Positions 1 to 7,963 of a DNA stretch of 12,237 nt are shown piece by piece. The position numbers were made by a program, and so were the translations under genes. Source of the stretch: Candidatus Pelagibacter sp. (GTDB taxonomy: Bacteria; Pseudomonadota; Alphaproteobacteria; Pelagibacterales; Pelagibacteraceae); the NCBI GenBank assembly GCA_028139285.1, contig JAOINI010000014.1, forward strand, positions 1 to 12,237, in the 5' to 3' direction. The notes below the pieces were generated by a model that saw only the letters and a program-made list of their open reading frames with translations, ran no database searches and had not been told where the DNA came from. The first letter of the stretch is position 1. The number at the start of each line of letters is the position of its first letter.

Positions 1-797
1 GCTCAAAAGGAATTGATTGGGTTGCAGATCAATTAAGCAAACTATTTAAAAAAAAAAGATTACCAAAATTATTAATGCTCACTAAAGGATTAAGTATTTA
101 CAAAAATAATTTTGAGCTTTTGGTAGATAAACTTGAAAGATTGTTATCGGAGAAAGGTATTAAAGAAATAAATATTTCAGCAGTAGGAGGGCCTTGTTTA
201 GCAGCTGGCTTAGCTAATAGAATCCACAGCAGCGTTGTTATAGCAAATAAAGATATTAATACCGCAAAAAAAATAGCTAATATGCTAAATACTAATTATT
301 ATCACACTTCATACTCAAATGATTTAAATGGTGTAGAGGTATCAGCTGCGATAAAAAATATTTTTTCTATGGCTGTTGGCGCAGCTAAAGGTTTATGTGG
401 TAAAAATATCTCCAGTGAAGTTAGAGAAAAGAATTATTTAAATACAGCTTCAGCCTTGATAAAACAATCAATTTTCGAAATGGAGATTTTTGTAGAACAT
501 CTTAAAGGAAAAAAAGAGACTGTAAAAGGACTAGCGGGGTTAGGTGATTTGTACGTAAGCTCAGGTGGAGGAAGAAATGCAAAAATGGGAGCCTATATCG
601 GAGAGGGACTAACATTTTCTGAAGCAAAAAAAACAAAAATGGAAAAAGTTACTGTTGAGGGTGCTGACTTAGCTAAAGAGATCGCAAAGAAAGTAAATGA
701 AGATTTTAATGAAAAACAATTACCTTTAATGCTGGGTATGATTAATGCTATTGTTGAAGACAAAAAACTCGAGTTAAACTGGGAGGCTTTTAGATGA
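1..797 (+). CDS. gpsA: GpsA-family NAD(P)-dependent glycerol-3-phosphate dehydrogenase (5' truncated by window edge)
   Basis: The reading frame is open from base 3 to the TGA at 795-797, giving 264 visible residues. The ATG at 75 is an internal Met, because 24 in-frame codons before it fit the family. About 70 residues, including the Rossmann GxGxxG, lie upstream of the window. Visible motifs are LMLTKGL (end of the nucleotide-binding domain), SAVGGPCLA (in place of the usual SGPSFA), GVEVSAAIKNIFSMAVGA with the family's catalytic Lys codon at 354-356, and GLAGLGDLYVSSGGGRN. Known family role: cytosolic interconversion of glycerol 3-phosphate and dihydroxyacetone phosphate with NAD(P)H. The gene overlaps glpK by 4 bases, so oxidation of GlpK's product is the likely direction (inference). 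GGPCLA and GGGRN differ from the classical E. coli-type enzyme and suggest a separate, possibly catabolic subfamily. The family is well supported; the direction and cofactor are not. Confidence 0.85.
   Translation, partial: SKGIDWVADQLSKLFKKKRLPKLLMLTKGLSIYKNNFELLVDKLERLLSEKGIKEINISAVGGPCLAAGLANRIHSSVVIANKDINTAKKIANMLNTNYYHTSYSNDLNGVEVSAAIKNIFSMAVGAAKGLCGKNISSEVREKNYLNTASALIKQSIFEMEIFVEHLKGKKETVKGLAGLGDLYVSSGGGRNAKMGAYIGEGLTFSEAKKTKMEKVTVEGADLAKEIAKKVNEDFNEKQLPLMLGMINAIVEDKKLELNWEAFR
781..786 (+). promoter_or_regulatory. Shine-Dalgarno of glpK
   Basis: GGGAGG lies 7 bases before the ATG at 794. It sits inside the end of the upstream dehydrogenase gene and supports the overlapping ATGA start of glpK. 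Confidence 0.7.
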
Positions 798-2275
798 AAA
801 AATTTATCATTTCAATTGATGCAGGAACAACTTCTAATAGATCAATTTTATTCGATATAAAAGGTAATCCAGTTTTTTCTTCACAAAAAGAATTTACTCA
901 ATATTTTCCAAAAAGTGGTTGGGTAGAACATAATGCAGATGAAATTTGGAAAACAACAATAAAAACTCTTAAAGACGTAATACAAAAAGCCAGAAGTTTA
1001 AAAGGTAAAATTTTAAGTATTGGAATCACCAATCAAAGAGAGACTACAGTTTTATGGGATAAGAAAACAGGAAAACCTGTTTACAAAGCTATTGTTTGGC
1101 AAGATAGAAGAACTGAAGAATTTTGTAAAAAGTTAAGAAAGCAAAATAAGGATACAATGGTTTTTAATAAAACTGGCCTTTTGATAGACTCATATTTTTC
1201 AGGAACAAAAATTAAATGGATTTTAGATAACGTCCCAAAAGCACGGCAGTTAATGAATAAGAAACAGTTGTTATTTGGAACAATTGATAGCTTTTTAATT
1301 TGGAGACTTACAAAAGGGAAAGTTCATGCAACGGATGCAACAAATGCAAGTAGAACAATGATATATAACATTTCCTCAAATAAATGGGATGATGCAATAT
1401 TAAATCTCCTTAAAATTAAAAAACATATTTTGCCAGAAGTAAAAGATTGTGCAGATGATTATGGTCAAACCCATCCTTCTGTAACTGGTAAACCAATTCC
1501 GATTAATGGAGTAGTAGGTGATCAACAATCAGCAACCATTGGTCAATGCTGTTTTGAACCTGGCTCATTAAAAAGCACTTACGGAACTGGAGCTTTTGTA
1601 CTATTAAATACCGGTGCTAAAAAAATTTATTCAAAAAATAGACTATTAACAACTATTGCTTACAGAATTAATGGAAAGACAACATACGCAATGGAGGGAT
1701 CTATTTTTATAGCTGGCGCTGGTATTCAATGGTTAAGAGATAGAATGAAATTTTTTAAGAAAGCACCTGAAACTGAAAAAATAGTTAAATCTCTTCAAAA
1801 CAACAATGATATTTATTTAGTTCCAGCGTTCACTGGATTAGGAGCTCCATATTGGGACGCTAACGCTAGAGGAGTTTTAAGCGGTATTACTAGAGATACA
1901 AGTCCTAAAGAAATAGTCAGAGCTACGATTGAGGCAGTTGCTTATCAAACTCACGATCTTTTTGAGGCTATGAAACATGACGGTTTGAGACCTAAAATTG
2001 TAAAAGTTGATGGTGGGATGGTAATGAATAATTGGTTTTCACAATTTTTATCAGACATAGTAAATGTAAAAGTATTAAGACCTAAAGTACAAGAAACTAC
2101 AGCTTTAGGAGCAGCCTTTATGGCTGGTTTACGTATAGGGATATACAAATCGTTAAAAGATATTTCTAAAAATTGGAATTTAGATAAAAAATTCTCACCA
2201 AAAATGAAAAATAAATCTAGAACAATATTAATTAAGGGCTGGGAAAAAGCTGTGAAGAGAGCCTTAATAAATTAA
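794..2275 (+). CDS. glpK: Glycerol kinase
   Basis: ATP-dependent phosphorylation of glycerol to sn-glycerol 3-phosphate in the cytoplasm, which traps imported glycerol. The 493 residues match the usual length of this FGGY-family kinase. Visible motifs are DAGTTSNR at 9-16 (phosphate loop; most family members have DQGTTSSR), GWVEHNADEIW at 42-52, GITNQRETT at 77-85, SYFSGTK at 133-139, GDQQ at 242-245 with the expected catalytic base Asp243, STYGTGAF at 261-268, VPAFTGLGAPYWD at 343-355, and VDGGMVMNN at 405-413. The ATG at 794 overlaps the previous stop (ATGA) and has GGGAGG at 781-786. The E. coli fructose-bisphosphate loop GGKGGTR is absent, since the equivalent stretch reads SVTGKPIPI. The C-terminal IIAGlc-binding stretch is also not recognisable, so classical allosteric control is probably missing (inference). 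Confidence in function is very high. Confidence 0.97.
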   Translation: MKKFIISIDAGTTSNRSILFDIKGNPVFSSQKEFTQYFPKSGWVEHNADEIWKTTIKTLKDVIQKARSLKGKILSIGITNQRETTVLWDKKTGKPVYKAIVWQDRRTEEFCKKLRKQNKDTMVFNKTGLLIDSYFSGTKIKWILDNVPKARQLMNKKQLLFGTIDSFLIWRLTKGKVHATDATNASRTMIYNISSNKWDDAILNLLKIKKHILPEVKDCADDYGQTHPSVTGKPIPINGVVGDQQSATIGQCCFEPGSLKSTYGTGAFVLLNTGAKKIYSKNRLLTTIAYRINGKTTYAMEGSIFIAGAGIQWLRDRMKFFKKAPETEKIVKSLQNNNDIYLVPAFTGLGAPYWDANARGVLSGITRDTSPKEIVRATIEAVAYQTHDLFEAMKHDGLRPKIVKVDGGMVMNNWFSQFLSDIVNVKVLRPKVQETTALGAAFMAGLRIGIYKSLKDISKNWNLDKKFSPKMKNKSRTILIKGWEKAVKRALIN

Positions 2276-2289
2276 TACACACCTTTAAG

Positions 2290-2319
2290 TTGTAATTTTT
2301 AAACTTTCTGCGCTGTACT
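2290..2319 (+). promoter_or_regulatory. Candidate promoter in the glpK-glpV gap (weak)
   Basis: The 105-base gap 2276-2380 is the longest non-coding stretch in the window and would be the natural place for a separate promoter of the binding-protein gene. TTGTAA (2290-2295) and TGTACT (2314-2319) each match 4 of 6 sigma70 consensus bases with an 18-base spacer. In AT-rich DNA such matches arise by chance, so this is only a candidate. I see no convincing terminator hairpin or riboswitch fold in the gap. Confidence 0.2.
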
Positions 2320-2366
2320 TTTTACTTTTATTTTGGTTGAATATGCAATCTTTAAACAACAACAAT

Positions 2367-2372
2367 GAGGGA
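2367..2372 (+). promoter_or_regulatory. Shine-Dalgarno of glpV
   Basis: GAGGGA lies 8 bases before the ATG at 2381. It is a clear ribosome binding site that fixes the start directly ahead of the signal peptide. Confidence 0.7.
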
Positions 2373-2380
2373 AATAATCT

Positions 2381-4114
2381 ATGTTTAAAACATTAAAGAA
2401 TATTTTAGCTGTTGCTGTTTCAATTTCTCTATTAACTATTTCAAACGCTGTAGCTGACGGACACGGAGCTGCAATTAAGAAATGGTCAAATGGTGAGTTT
2501 AGTCTTTCTACAATTTCTGCAAAAGAAAGAGAGAAAGAACTTAATTGGTTTCACGATGCTGCAAAGCCATTCAAAGGAATGGAAATAAATGTATTATCAG
2601 AAACTATTCCAACTCACGAATACGAGTCAAAAGTTTTAACAAAAGCTTTTGAAGAAATAACTGGGATCAAAGTAAATCATCAGTTACTTGGAGAAGGAGA
2701 AGTAGTACAAGCTGTACAAACTCAAATGCAAACTGGAAGAAACTTATATGATGCATACATCAATGACTCTGATTTGATCGGTACGCACTCAAGACTTCAG
2801 TTAGCAGTAAACTTAACAAAGTGGATGAAAGGTGAAGGTAAAGATGTAACTTTACCAACATTAGATATCGATGATTTCATCGGTAAATCGTTTACTACAG
2901 GTCCAGATGGTGATTTATATCAATTACCTGACCAACAATTTGCTAACCTTTACTGGTTTAGAAAAGATTGGTTTGACAGACCTGAAATCAAAAAAGGTTT
3001 CAAAGCTAAATACGGATACGATCTAGGTGTGCCAGTAAACTGGTCTGCTTACGAAGATATCGCTGAATACTTTACAAAAGATGTGAAGAATATCGACGGT
3101 GTTAGAGTATACGGTCACATGGACTACGGCAAGAGAGCTCCAGACTTAGGATGGAGAATGACTGACGCGTGGTTATCAATGGCTGGTGCAGGTTCAGTTG
3201 GTAAACCTAACGGAGTACCAGTAGATGAGTGGGGAATAAGAATGGAAAAAGGTTCTTGTAACCCAGTTGGCGCTGACGTAGCAAGAGGTGGGGCTGCAAA
3301 TGGTCCTGCTGCCGTATATGCAATCAGAAAATGGGACGAGTGGTTAAGAGCTTATGCACCTCCAGGTGCTGCAGCGATGGACTTCTATCAGTCTCTGCCA
3401 GCTTTATCATCAGGAAACGTTGCTCAGCAAATTTTCTGGTATACAGCTTTCACGGCATCAATGGTTGCTCCAAAGAGTACTGGAAACAAAACAGTTGATG
3501 ATAATGGTAATCCTTTATGGAGAATGGGACCATCACCAAAAGGTCCTTACTGGGATGAAGGTATGAAGCTTGGTTATCAAGATGCTGGATCATGGACTTT
3601 ATTTAAGTCTACTCCAGTTGACAGAAGAAAAGCTGCATGGTTATACGCTCAGTTCGTAGTATCAAAAACTGTTGATCTTAAGAAAAGTGATGTTGGTTTA
3701 ACTATCATTAGAGATAGTACAATTAATCACAAGCACTTTACTAAGAGAGCTCCAAAACTTGGTGGACTTGTAGAATTTTACAGATCTAAAAACAGAGTAC
3801 TGTGGTCACCGACAGGTATCAATGTTCCGGATTATCCGAAACTTGCACAAATCTGGTGGCAACAAATTGGAGATGTAAACTCAGGTGCGTTTACTCCACA
3901 ACAAGCTATGGATCGTCTTGCAGAAGAGATGAACCTAGTTATGTCTCGTATGGAAGCTGCTGATAAAGCAAACAATACATACGGTGGATGTGGTCCAAGA
4001 TTAGCTAAGCCGAAAGGCGCTGATTATTGGTTGAAACAACCAGGATCACCAAAAGCTAAACGAGATGAGAAACCTAAAGGTAAAACAGTTCCATTCGAAA
4101 GAGCTTGGAAGTAA
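2381..4114 (+). CDS. glpV: Periplasmic glycerol-binding protein of ABC transporter (GlpV-like)
   Basis: A large extracellular solute-binding protein (577 residues) that would capture substrate in the periplasm and deliver it to GlpP/GlpQ. Residues 1-25 form a Sec signal peptide: Lys at 3 and 6, a hydrophobic core at 8-20, and a likely signal peptidase I site AVA|DGHG after residue 25. The length and the stretches PDQQFANLYWFRKDWF (184-199) and GPSPKGPYWDEGM (383-395) fit the large binding proteins of the alphaproteobacterial GlpSTPQUV system. Only two cysteines occur (293 and 537), and they could form a periplasmic disulfide. The C-terminal 20 residues are Lys/Pro rich. C-ending Asn, Asp, Ile and Tyr codons look commoner here than in the neighbours, as expected for a highly expressed binding protein. 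It lies between glpK and the ATPases, followed by a terminator. Glycerol as substrate is inferred from gene context; the transport family is clear. Confidence 0.88.
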   Translation: MFKTLKNILAVAVSISLLTISNAVADGHGAAIKKWSNGEFSLSTISAKEREKELNWFHDAAKPFKGMEINVLSETIPTHEYESKVLTKAFEEITGIKVNHQLLGEGEVVQAVQTQMQTGRNLYDAYINDSDLIGTHSRLQLAVNLTKWMKGEGKDVTLPTLDIDDFIGKSFTTGPDGDLYQLPDQQFANLYWFRKDWFDRPEIKKGFKAKYGYDLGVPVNWSAYEDIAEYFTKDVKNIDGVRVYGHMDYGKRAPDLGWRMTDAWLSMAGAGSVGKPNGVPVDEWGIRMEKGSCNPVGADVARGGAANGPAAVYAIRKWDEWLRAYAPPGAAAMDFYQSLPALSSGNVAQQIFWYTAFTASMVAPKSTGNKTVDDNGNPLWRMGPSPKGPYWDEGMKLGYQDAGSWTLFKSTPVDRRKAAWLYAQFVVSKTVDLKKSDVGLTIIRDSTINHKHFTKRAPKLGGLVEFYRSKNRVLWSPTGINVPDYPKLAQIWWQQIGDVNSGAFTPQQAMDRLAEEMNLVMSRMEAADKANNTYGGCGPRLAKPKGADYWLKQPGSPKAKRDEKPKGKTVPFERAWK

Positions 4115-4134
4115 TTTAGGTTAAATCTAAATTT

Positions 4135-4162
4135 AAAGGGGGCTTAACGGCCCCCTTTTTTT
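4135..4162 (+). terminator. Rho-independent terminator / intra-operon attenuator after glpV
   Basis: AAAGGGGGC (4135-4143) pairs perfectly with GCCCCCTTT (4150-4158) around a 6-base loop, and the T tract runs on to 4162. This G+C-rich 9-bp stem is unique in a very AT-rich window. It begins 20 bases after the glpV stop and ends 19 bases before glpS. It probably ends or protects most glpV transcripts while partial read-through supplies the transporter genes (inference). Confidence 0.92.
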
Positions 4163-4181
4163 AAAACGGAATTCAAAAAAT

Positions 4182-5246
4182 ATGAGCCTAGAATTGAAAA
4201 ACATAGAAAAAAAAATAGGATTAGACACTCATATTTATTCAACAAATTTAAAATTAGAAAAAAATACAATTAATATTCTTTTAGGTTCTACTTTAGCCGG
4301 TAAGACCACTTTAATGCAGATTATGGCAGGCCTAGATAAACCAACATCAGGCGAGATTTGGTTTAACAATGAGAATGTGACAGGCATGAAAGTTCAAAAA
4401 AGAAATGTCTCAATGGTTTACCAGCAATTTATTAATTACCCCAATTTCACAGTTTATGACAACATTGCATCTCCATTAAAAATTACTGGAGTAAGTTCAG
4501 ATGAAACAAAACAAAGAGTTGGGAAAGTTGCAGAATTACTAAAACTCTCTGGAATGTTGAATAAAAAACCAAATGAACTCTCCGGAGGACAACAACAAAG
4601 AACTGCTTTAGCAAGAGCACTTGTAAAAGACTCAGACTTAATTCTTTTAGATGAACCACTTGCAAACTTAGATTTTAAATTAAGAGAAGAATTAAGAGAA
4701 GAATTACCAAAATTATTTGAAAATAGAGATTGTATTGTAGTTTACGCAACCACAGAACCCTCAGAAGCTTTACTCTTAGGCGGTAATACTGCAACGTTAC
4801 AAGAAGGTAAGATTATTCAATATGGAAAAACTTTAGATACTTATAATAAACCTAATTCTTTAGTTTCAGCCCAAGTCTTTAGTGATCCACCAATGAATAT
4901 TGCTAAAATAAAAAAATCAGGAGACCAGTGTTCATTTTTACAAAATGACATTCAATGGAAAACTAAATTAAATATCAAAGATGGTGAATATAAAGTAGGT
5001 ATTAGACCACACAATATTACCACGTATAAAGAGGGCAACAATACACTTGAGATAAAAGGTAAAGTTTTAATCTCTGAAATTAGTGGTTCTGAGAGCTTAA
5101 TCCACTTTACAAATGGAAATTTGAACTGGGTTTCTTTGTCTAACGGAGTTTTTCAAAAAAACGTTGGCGATGAGATGAATTTATACATGAATACAGATGA
5201 GTTTGTTTATTTTGATCAAAATGAAAGGTTAGTATCTAATGGCTAA
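4182..5246 (+). CDS. glpS: ABC transporter ATP-binding protein GlpS (glycerol import)
   Basis: One of two ATPases expected to form a heterodimer under the GlpP/GlpQ permeases. The 354 residues comprise a nucleotide-binding domain (about 1-235) and a MalK-like C-terminal domain carrying VGIRPHN (272-278). Walker A is GSTLAGKT (35-42), an unusual variant that keeps G-x4-GKT. The Q-loop glutamine is Q81, the signature is canonical LSGGQ (133-137), Walker B is LILLDEP (153-159) with catalytic Glu158, and the D-loop is ANLD (161-164). The switch-histidine motif is lost: where MalK-like proteins have THDQxEA, this one reads TTEPSEA (190-196), with Thr191 at the His position. The next gene starts inside its last codons (ATGGCTAA at 5239-5246). 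Its Shine-Dalgarno is weak, so expression may depend on read-through of the upstream terminator. Glycerol specificity comes from context with glpK and glpU. Confidence 0.92.
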   Translation: MSLELKNIEKKIGLDTHIYSTNLKLEKNTINILLGSTLAGKTTLMQIMAGLDKPTSGEIWFNNENVTGMKVQKRNVSMVYQQFINYPNFTVYDNIASPLKITGVSSDETKQRVGKVAELLKLSGMLNKKPNELSGGQQQRTALARALVKDSDLILLDEPLANLDFKLREELREELPKLFENRDCIVVYATTEPSEALLLGGNTATLQEGKIIQYGKTLDTYNKPNSLVSAQVFSDPPMNIAKIKKSGDQCSFLQNDIQWKTKLNIKDGEYKVGIRPHNITTYKEGNNTLEIKGKVLISEISGSESLIHFTNGNLNWVSLSNGVFQKNVGDEMNLYMNTDEFVYFDQNERLVSNG

Positions 5247-6303
5247 AGTTACATTAAAAGGTTTAAGCCATAGTTATTTAAAAACTCAGTTTTCAGATGC
5301 TGACTGGGCAATCAGAGGAGTAGACATTGATTGGAATGATGGGGGCGCTTATGCTTTATTAGGCCCGTCAGGTTGTGGAAAGACAACATTGTTAAATATT
5401 ATTTCTGGACTAATTACACCAACTAAAGGCGATATATTATTTGATGATAAAGTTATTTCTGGGTTAAATCCTGTAGAGAGAAATATCGCACAGATTTTTC
5501 AATTCCCGGTTATTTATGACACGATGACAGTGTTTGATAATTTAGCTTTTCCTTTAAGAAATAGAAAAATTCCAGAGGAAGAAATCAAAGTAAAAGTTCA
5601 TGAGATAGCTGAAATGTTGGAATTATCTTCAACATTAGATAATAGAGCTTCTGGTTTAACTGCAGATGGTAAACAAAAAATTTCACTAGGACGCGGATTG
5701 GTAAGATCAGATGTAAATGCTATTATGTTCGACGAACCATTAACTGTAATCGATCCACATTTAAAATGGATTTTAAGATCTAAACTTAAAGAACTTCATC
5801 AAAAGATTAATAGAACAATGATTTATGTAACACACGATCAAACAGAAGCTTTAACATTTGCTGATCAAGTAGTTGTAATGCATGAAGGTCAAATTGTTCA
5901 AACAGGAACACCAGTAGATTTGTTTGAAAAACCAAAGCATACATTTGTTGGATATTTTATTGGTTCACCTGGTATGAATGTTTTGCCTTGTCAAATAAAA
6001 GGAAATGATGTGATTGTTAATGGAAAAAAAATAGAAACTCACCAACAAATTAAAAAAAGTAATTTTAAAAAGACGGAAGTTGGTGTGAGACCTGAATTTA
6101 TATCTTTTAGTAATGAAGGAATTCCAGTTAAAGTTTTATCAGTAAGCAATACTGGAAGGCATAAAATTGTAGATACTGAAAGTGAAACTGGAAAAATTAA
6201 AATTATTGCAAAATCTAATGAAGATATTCCGTCAGGATCTGCATTTTTAAAATTTAAAAAAGAATATACTTATACATATGGAGATAGTTGGATAATTGAA
6301 TGA
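5239..6303 (+). CDS. glpT: ABC transporter ATP-binding protein GlpT (glycerol import)
   Basis: Second ATPase of the glycerol importer, also 354 residues with a MalK-like C-terminal domain (VGVRPEF, 281-287). This is not the E. coli glycerol-3-phosphate antiporter of the same name. Walker A GPSGCGKT (42-49), Q-loop Q88, Walker B IMFDEP (162-167) with Glu166, and switch motif THDQTEA (198-204) with His199 are all intact. The signature is not: LTADG (140-144) replaces LSGGQ, followed by KQK. The D-loop is TVID (169-172). GlpS shows the opposite pattern, so the two probably work as an obligate pair. The start overlaps glpS by 8 bases, with AAAGG at 5224-5228 as a plausible ribosome site. The stop overlaps glpP by ATGA, which points to translational coupling and fixed subunit ratios. 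Confidence 0.93.
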   Translation: MAKVTLKGLSHSYLKTQFSDADWAIRGVDIDWNDGGAYALLGPSGCGKTTLLNIISGLITPTKGDILFDDKVISGLNPVERNIAQIFQFPVIYDTMTVFDNLAFPLRNRKIPEEEIKVKVHEIAEMLELSSTLDNRASGLTADGKQKISLGRGLVRSDVNAIMFDEPLTVIDPHLKWILRSKLKELHQKINRTMIYVTHDQTEALTFADQVVVMHEGQIVQTGTPVDLFEKPKHTFVGYFIGSPGMNVLPCQIKGNDVIVNGKKIETHQQIKKSNFKKTEVGVRPEFISFSNEGIPVKVLSVSNTGRHKIVDTESETGKIKIIAKSNEDIPSGSAFLKFKKEYTYTYGDSWIIE

Positions 6304-7166
6304 ATAAAACAGTAAATCAAAAAGCATGGTTTTTTGTAATACCAGTATTTGTGCTGGTAGCTTTCAATGCCATTATTCCATTAATGACAGTAGTAAACTA
6401 TGCTTTCCAGGAAACTTTCGGCAATAATGTTTTTATGTGGGAAGGCACAAGATGGTTTAAACAAATCATGTTATCCGAAAGATTTCATGCATCACTTGGC
6501 AGACAATTTTTATTTACTTTTATAATTTTATTTATTCAAATTCCACTAGGGATAGCTATTGCACTTACTATGCCTAAAGAGGGAATAGGAGTACCTGTTT
6601 GTTTAGTTTTAATGTCAATGCCACTTTTAATTCCATGGAACGTTGTAGGAGCAATGTGGAATATTTTTGCGTTACCAGATATTGGTTTCTTAGGTCATTC
6701 ACTTAATGCTTTAGGATTTGATTATAACTTTACACAACAAATTGGTGATGCTTGGTTTACAACTATACTAATGGATGTATGGCATTGGACATCGTTAGTA
6801 GTTTTATTGTCTTATGCAGGATTAAGATCTATTCAACCTGCTTACTATCAAGCAGCAGAAATTGATGGTGCTAGTCGTTGGGCAATTTTTACAAAAATTG
6901 AATTACCTAAAATGAAAAAAGTATTAACGATTGCAATACTTTTAAGATTCATGGACAGTTTCATGATTTATACAGAGCCATTTGTTTTAACTGGAGGCGG
7001 TCCAGGTAATGCTACTGCATTTTTATCTATTGACTTAGTTAAAATGGCATTAGGACAGTTTGATTTAGGACCAGCTGCAGCAATGTCGTTGATATACTTC
7101 TTTATAGTACTTTTAGTTTGTTGGGTATTCTACACATTAATGATGAGAAATGAGGAGAAATCATGA
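6300..7166 (+). CDS. glpP: ABC transporter permease GlpP (glycerol import)
   Basis: Inner-membrane permease of the MalF/UgpA type, 288 residues, with about six hydrophobic segments near 10-30, 68-90, 98-122, 153-172, 207-228 and 258-282. The cytoplasmic EAA coupling loop is seen as YYQAAEIDGASRWAIF followed by IELP (182-203), with the conserved Gly190 and Leu-Pro 202-203. The segment FVLTGGGPGNAT (228-239) is typical of this permease family. It overlaps glpT by 4 bases (ATGA) and glpQ by 4 bases, so the three are probably translated in step. It would form the translocation channel with GlpQ and dock on GlpS/GlpT. Glycerol as substrate is inferred from the cluster. Confidence 0.93.
   Translation: MNKTVNQKAWFFVIPVFVLVAFNAIIPLMTVVNYAFQETFGNNVFMWEGTRWFKQIMLSERFHASLGRQFLFTFIILFIQIPLGIAIALTMPKEGIGVPVCLVLMSMPLLIPWNVVGAMWNIFALPDIGFLGHSLNALGFDYNFTQQIGDAWFTTILMDVWHWTSLVVLLSYAGLRSIQPAYYQAAEIDGASRWAIFTKIELPKMKKVLTIAILLRFMDSFMIYTEPFVLTGGGPGNATAFLSIDLVKMALGQFDLGPAAAMSLIYFFIVLLVCWVFYTLMMRNEEKS
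7152..7157 (+). promoter_or_regulatory. Shine-Dalgarno of glpQ
   Basis: GAGGAG lies 5 bases before the ATG at 7163, inside the last codons of glpP. It supports the 4-base ATGA overlap as the true glpQ start. Confidence 0.7.
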
Positions 7167-7963
7167 AGAAAGCTAAGTGGATAGTTCCTACAATTTATAT
7201 TATTTTCTTGATGCTTCCAATTTATTGGTTACTTAACATGTCATTTAAAACGACAACTGAGATTATAAATACTTACACACTTTGGCCTCAAGAATTTACA
7301 TTAGATAATTATAAGAAAATTTTTACCGACAGTACTTGGTATACTGGGTATCTAAATTCTATTTATTACGTAGTGATGAACACAGTGATTTCAGTGGCAG
7401 CTGCACTACCTGCAGCTTACGCTTTTTCTAGATATAAATTTTTAGGAGATAAACATTTATTTTTTTGGCTATTAACTAACAGAATGGCTCCACCAGCAGT
7501 ATTTGCCTTGCCATTTTTTCAATTTTATTCTTCAGTAAATTTATTTGACACTCATGTAGCTGTGGCTCTATCACATTGTTTATTTAATATCCCACTGGCA
7601 GTATGGATTTTAGAGGGATTTATGTCTTCTGTGCCAAAAGAGTTGGATGAAACAGCTTATGTTGACGGTTATTCGTTTTGGAGATTTTTCTTTAAAATAT
7701 TCATACCCACTATTACTGCAGGTATAGGTATTACTATGTTTTTCTGTTTTATGTTTTCTTGGGTAGAATTATTATTAGCTAAAACACTTACAGCTGTAGC
7801 AGCCAAGCCTATAGCTGCGACTATGACTCGAACAGCCAGCACATCTGGTTATGAATTAGGTTTATTGGCAGCAGCAGGCAGTTTGACAATTATACCTGGT
7901 GCAATAGTAATTTACTTTGTAAGAAACTATATAGCGAAAGGATTTGCGTTAGGACGAGTATGA
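7163..7963 (+). CDS. glpQ: ABC transporter permease GlpQ (glycerol import)
   Basis: Second inner-membrane permease, MalG/UgpE type, 266 residues. Hydrophobic segments lie near 7-27, 68-90, 98-122, 130-152, 178-203 and 234-254. The EAA loop is ELDETAYVDGYSFWRFFFKI with IP at 181-182 and the invariant Gly169. The second-helix sequence PAAYAFSRYKF (83-93) is characteristic of MalG-like permeases. Despite its name it is unrelated to the E. coli glycerophosphodiesterase GlpQ. The start overlaps glpP (ATGA) with GAGGAG at 7152-7157. The stop overlaps the glpU start (ATGATG at 7960). It is expected to pair with GlpP in a one-to-one complex. Confidence 0.93.
   Translation: MKKAKWIVPTIYIIFLMLPIYWLLNMSFKTTTEIINTYTLWPQEFTLDNYKKIFTDSTWYTGYLNSIYYVVMNTVISVAAALPAAYAFSRYKFLGDKHLFFWLLTNRMAPPAVFALPFFQFYSSVNLFDTHVAVALSHCLFNIPLAVWILEGFMSSVPKELDETAYVDGYSFWRFFFKIFIPTITAGIGITMFFCFMFSWVELLLAKTLTAVAAKPIAATMTRTASTSGYELGLLAAAGSLTIIPGAIVIYFVRNYIAKGFALGRV

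Noticed and set aside
75..77. ATG at 75 as the start of the first gene
   Set aside because: The frame is open back to base 3 and those residues lead straight into the LMLTKGL motif, so the true start is outside the window.
3354..3566. 70-codon plus-strand ORF inside glpV
   Set aside because: It is an out-of-frame shadow of the binding-protein gene, with no domain and no ribosome site.
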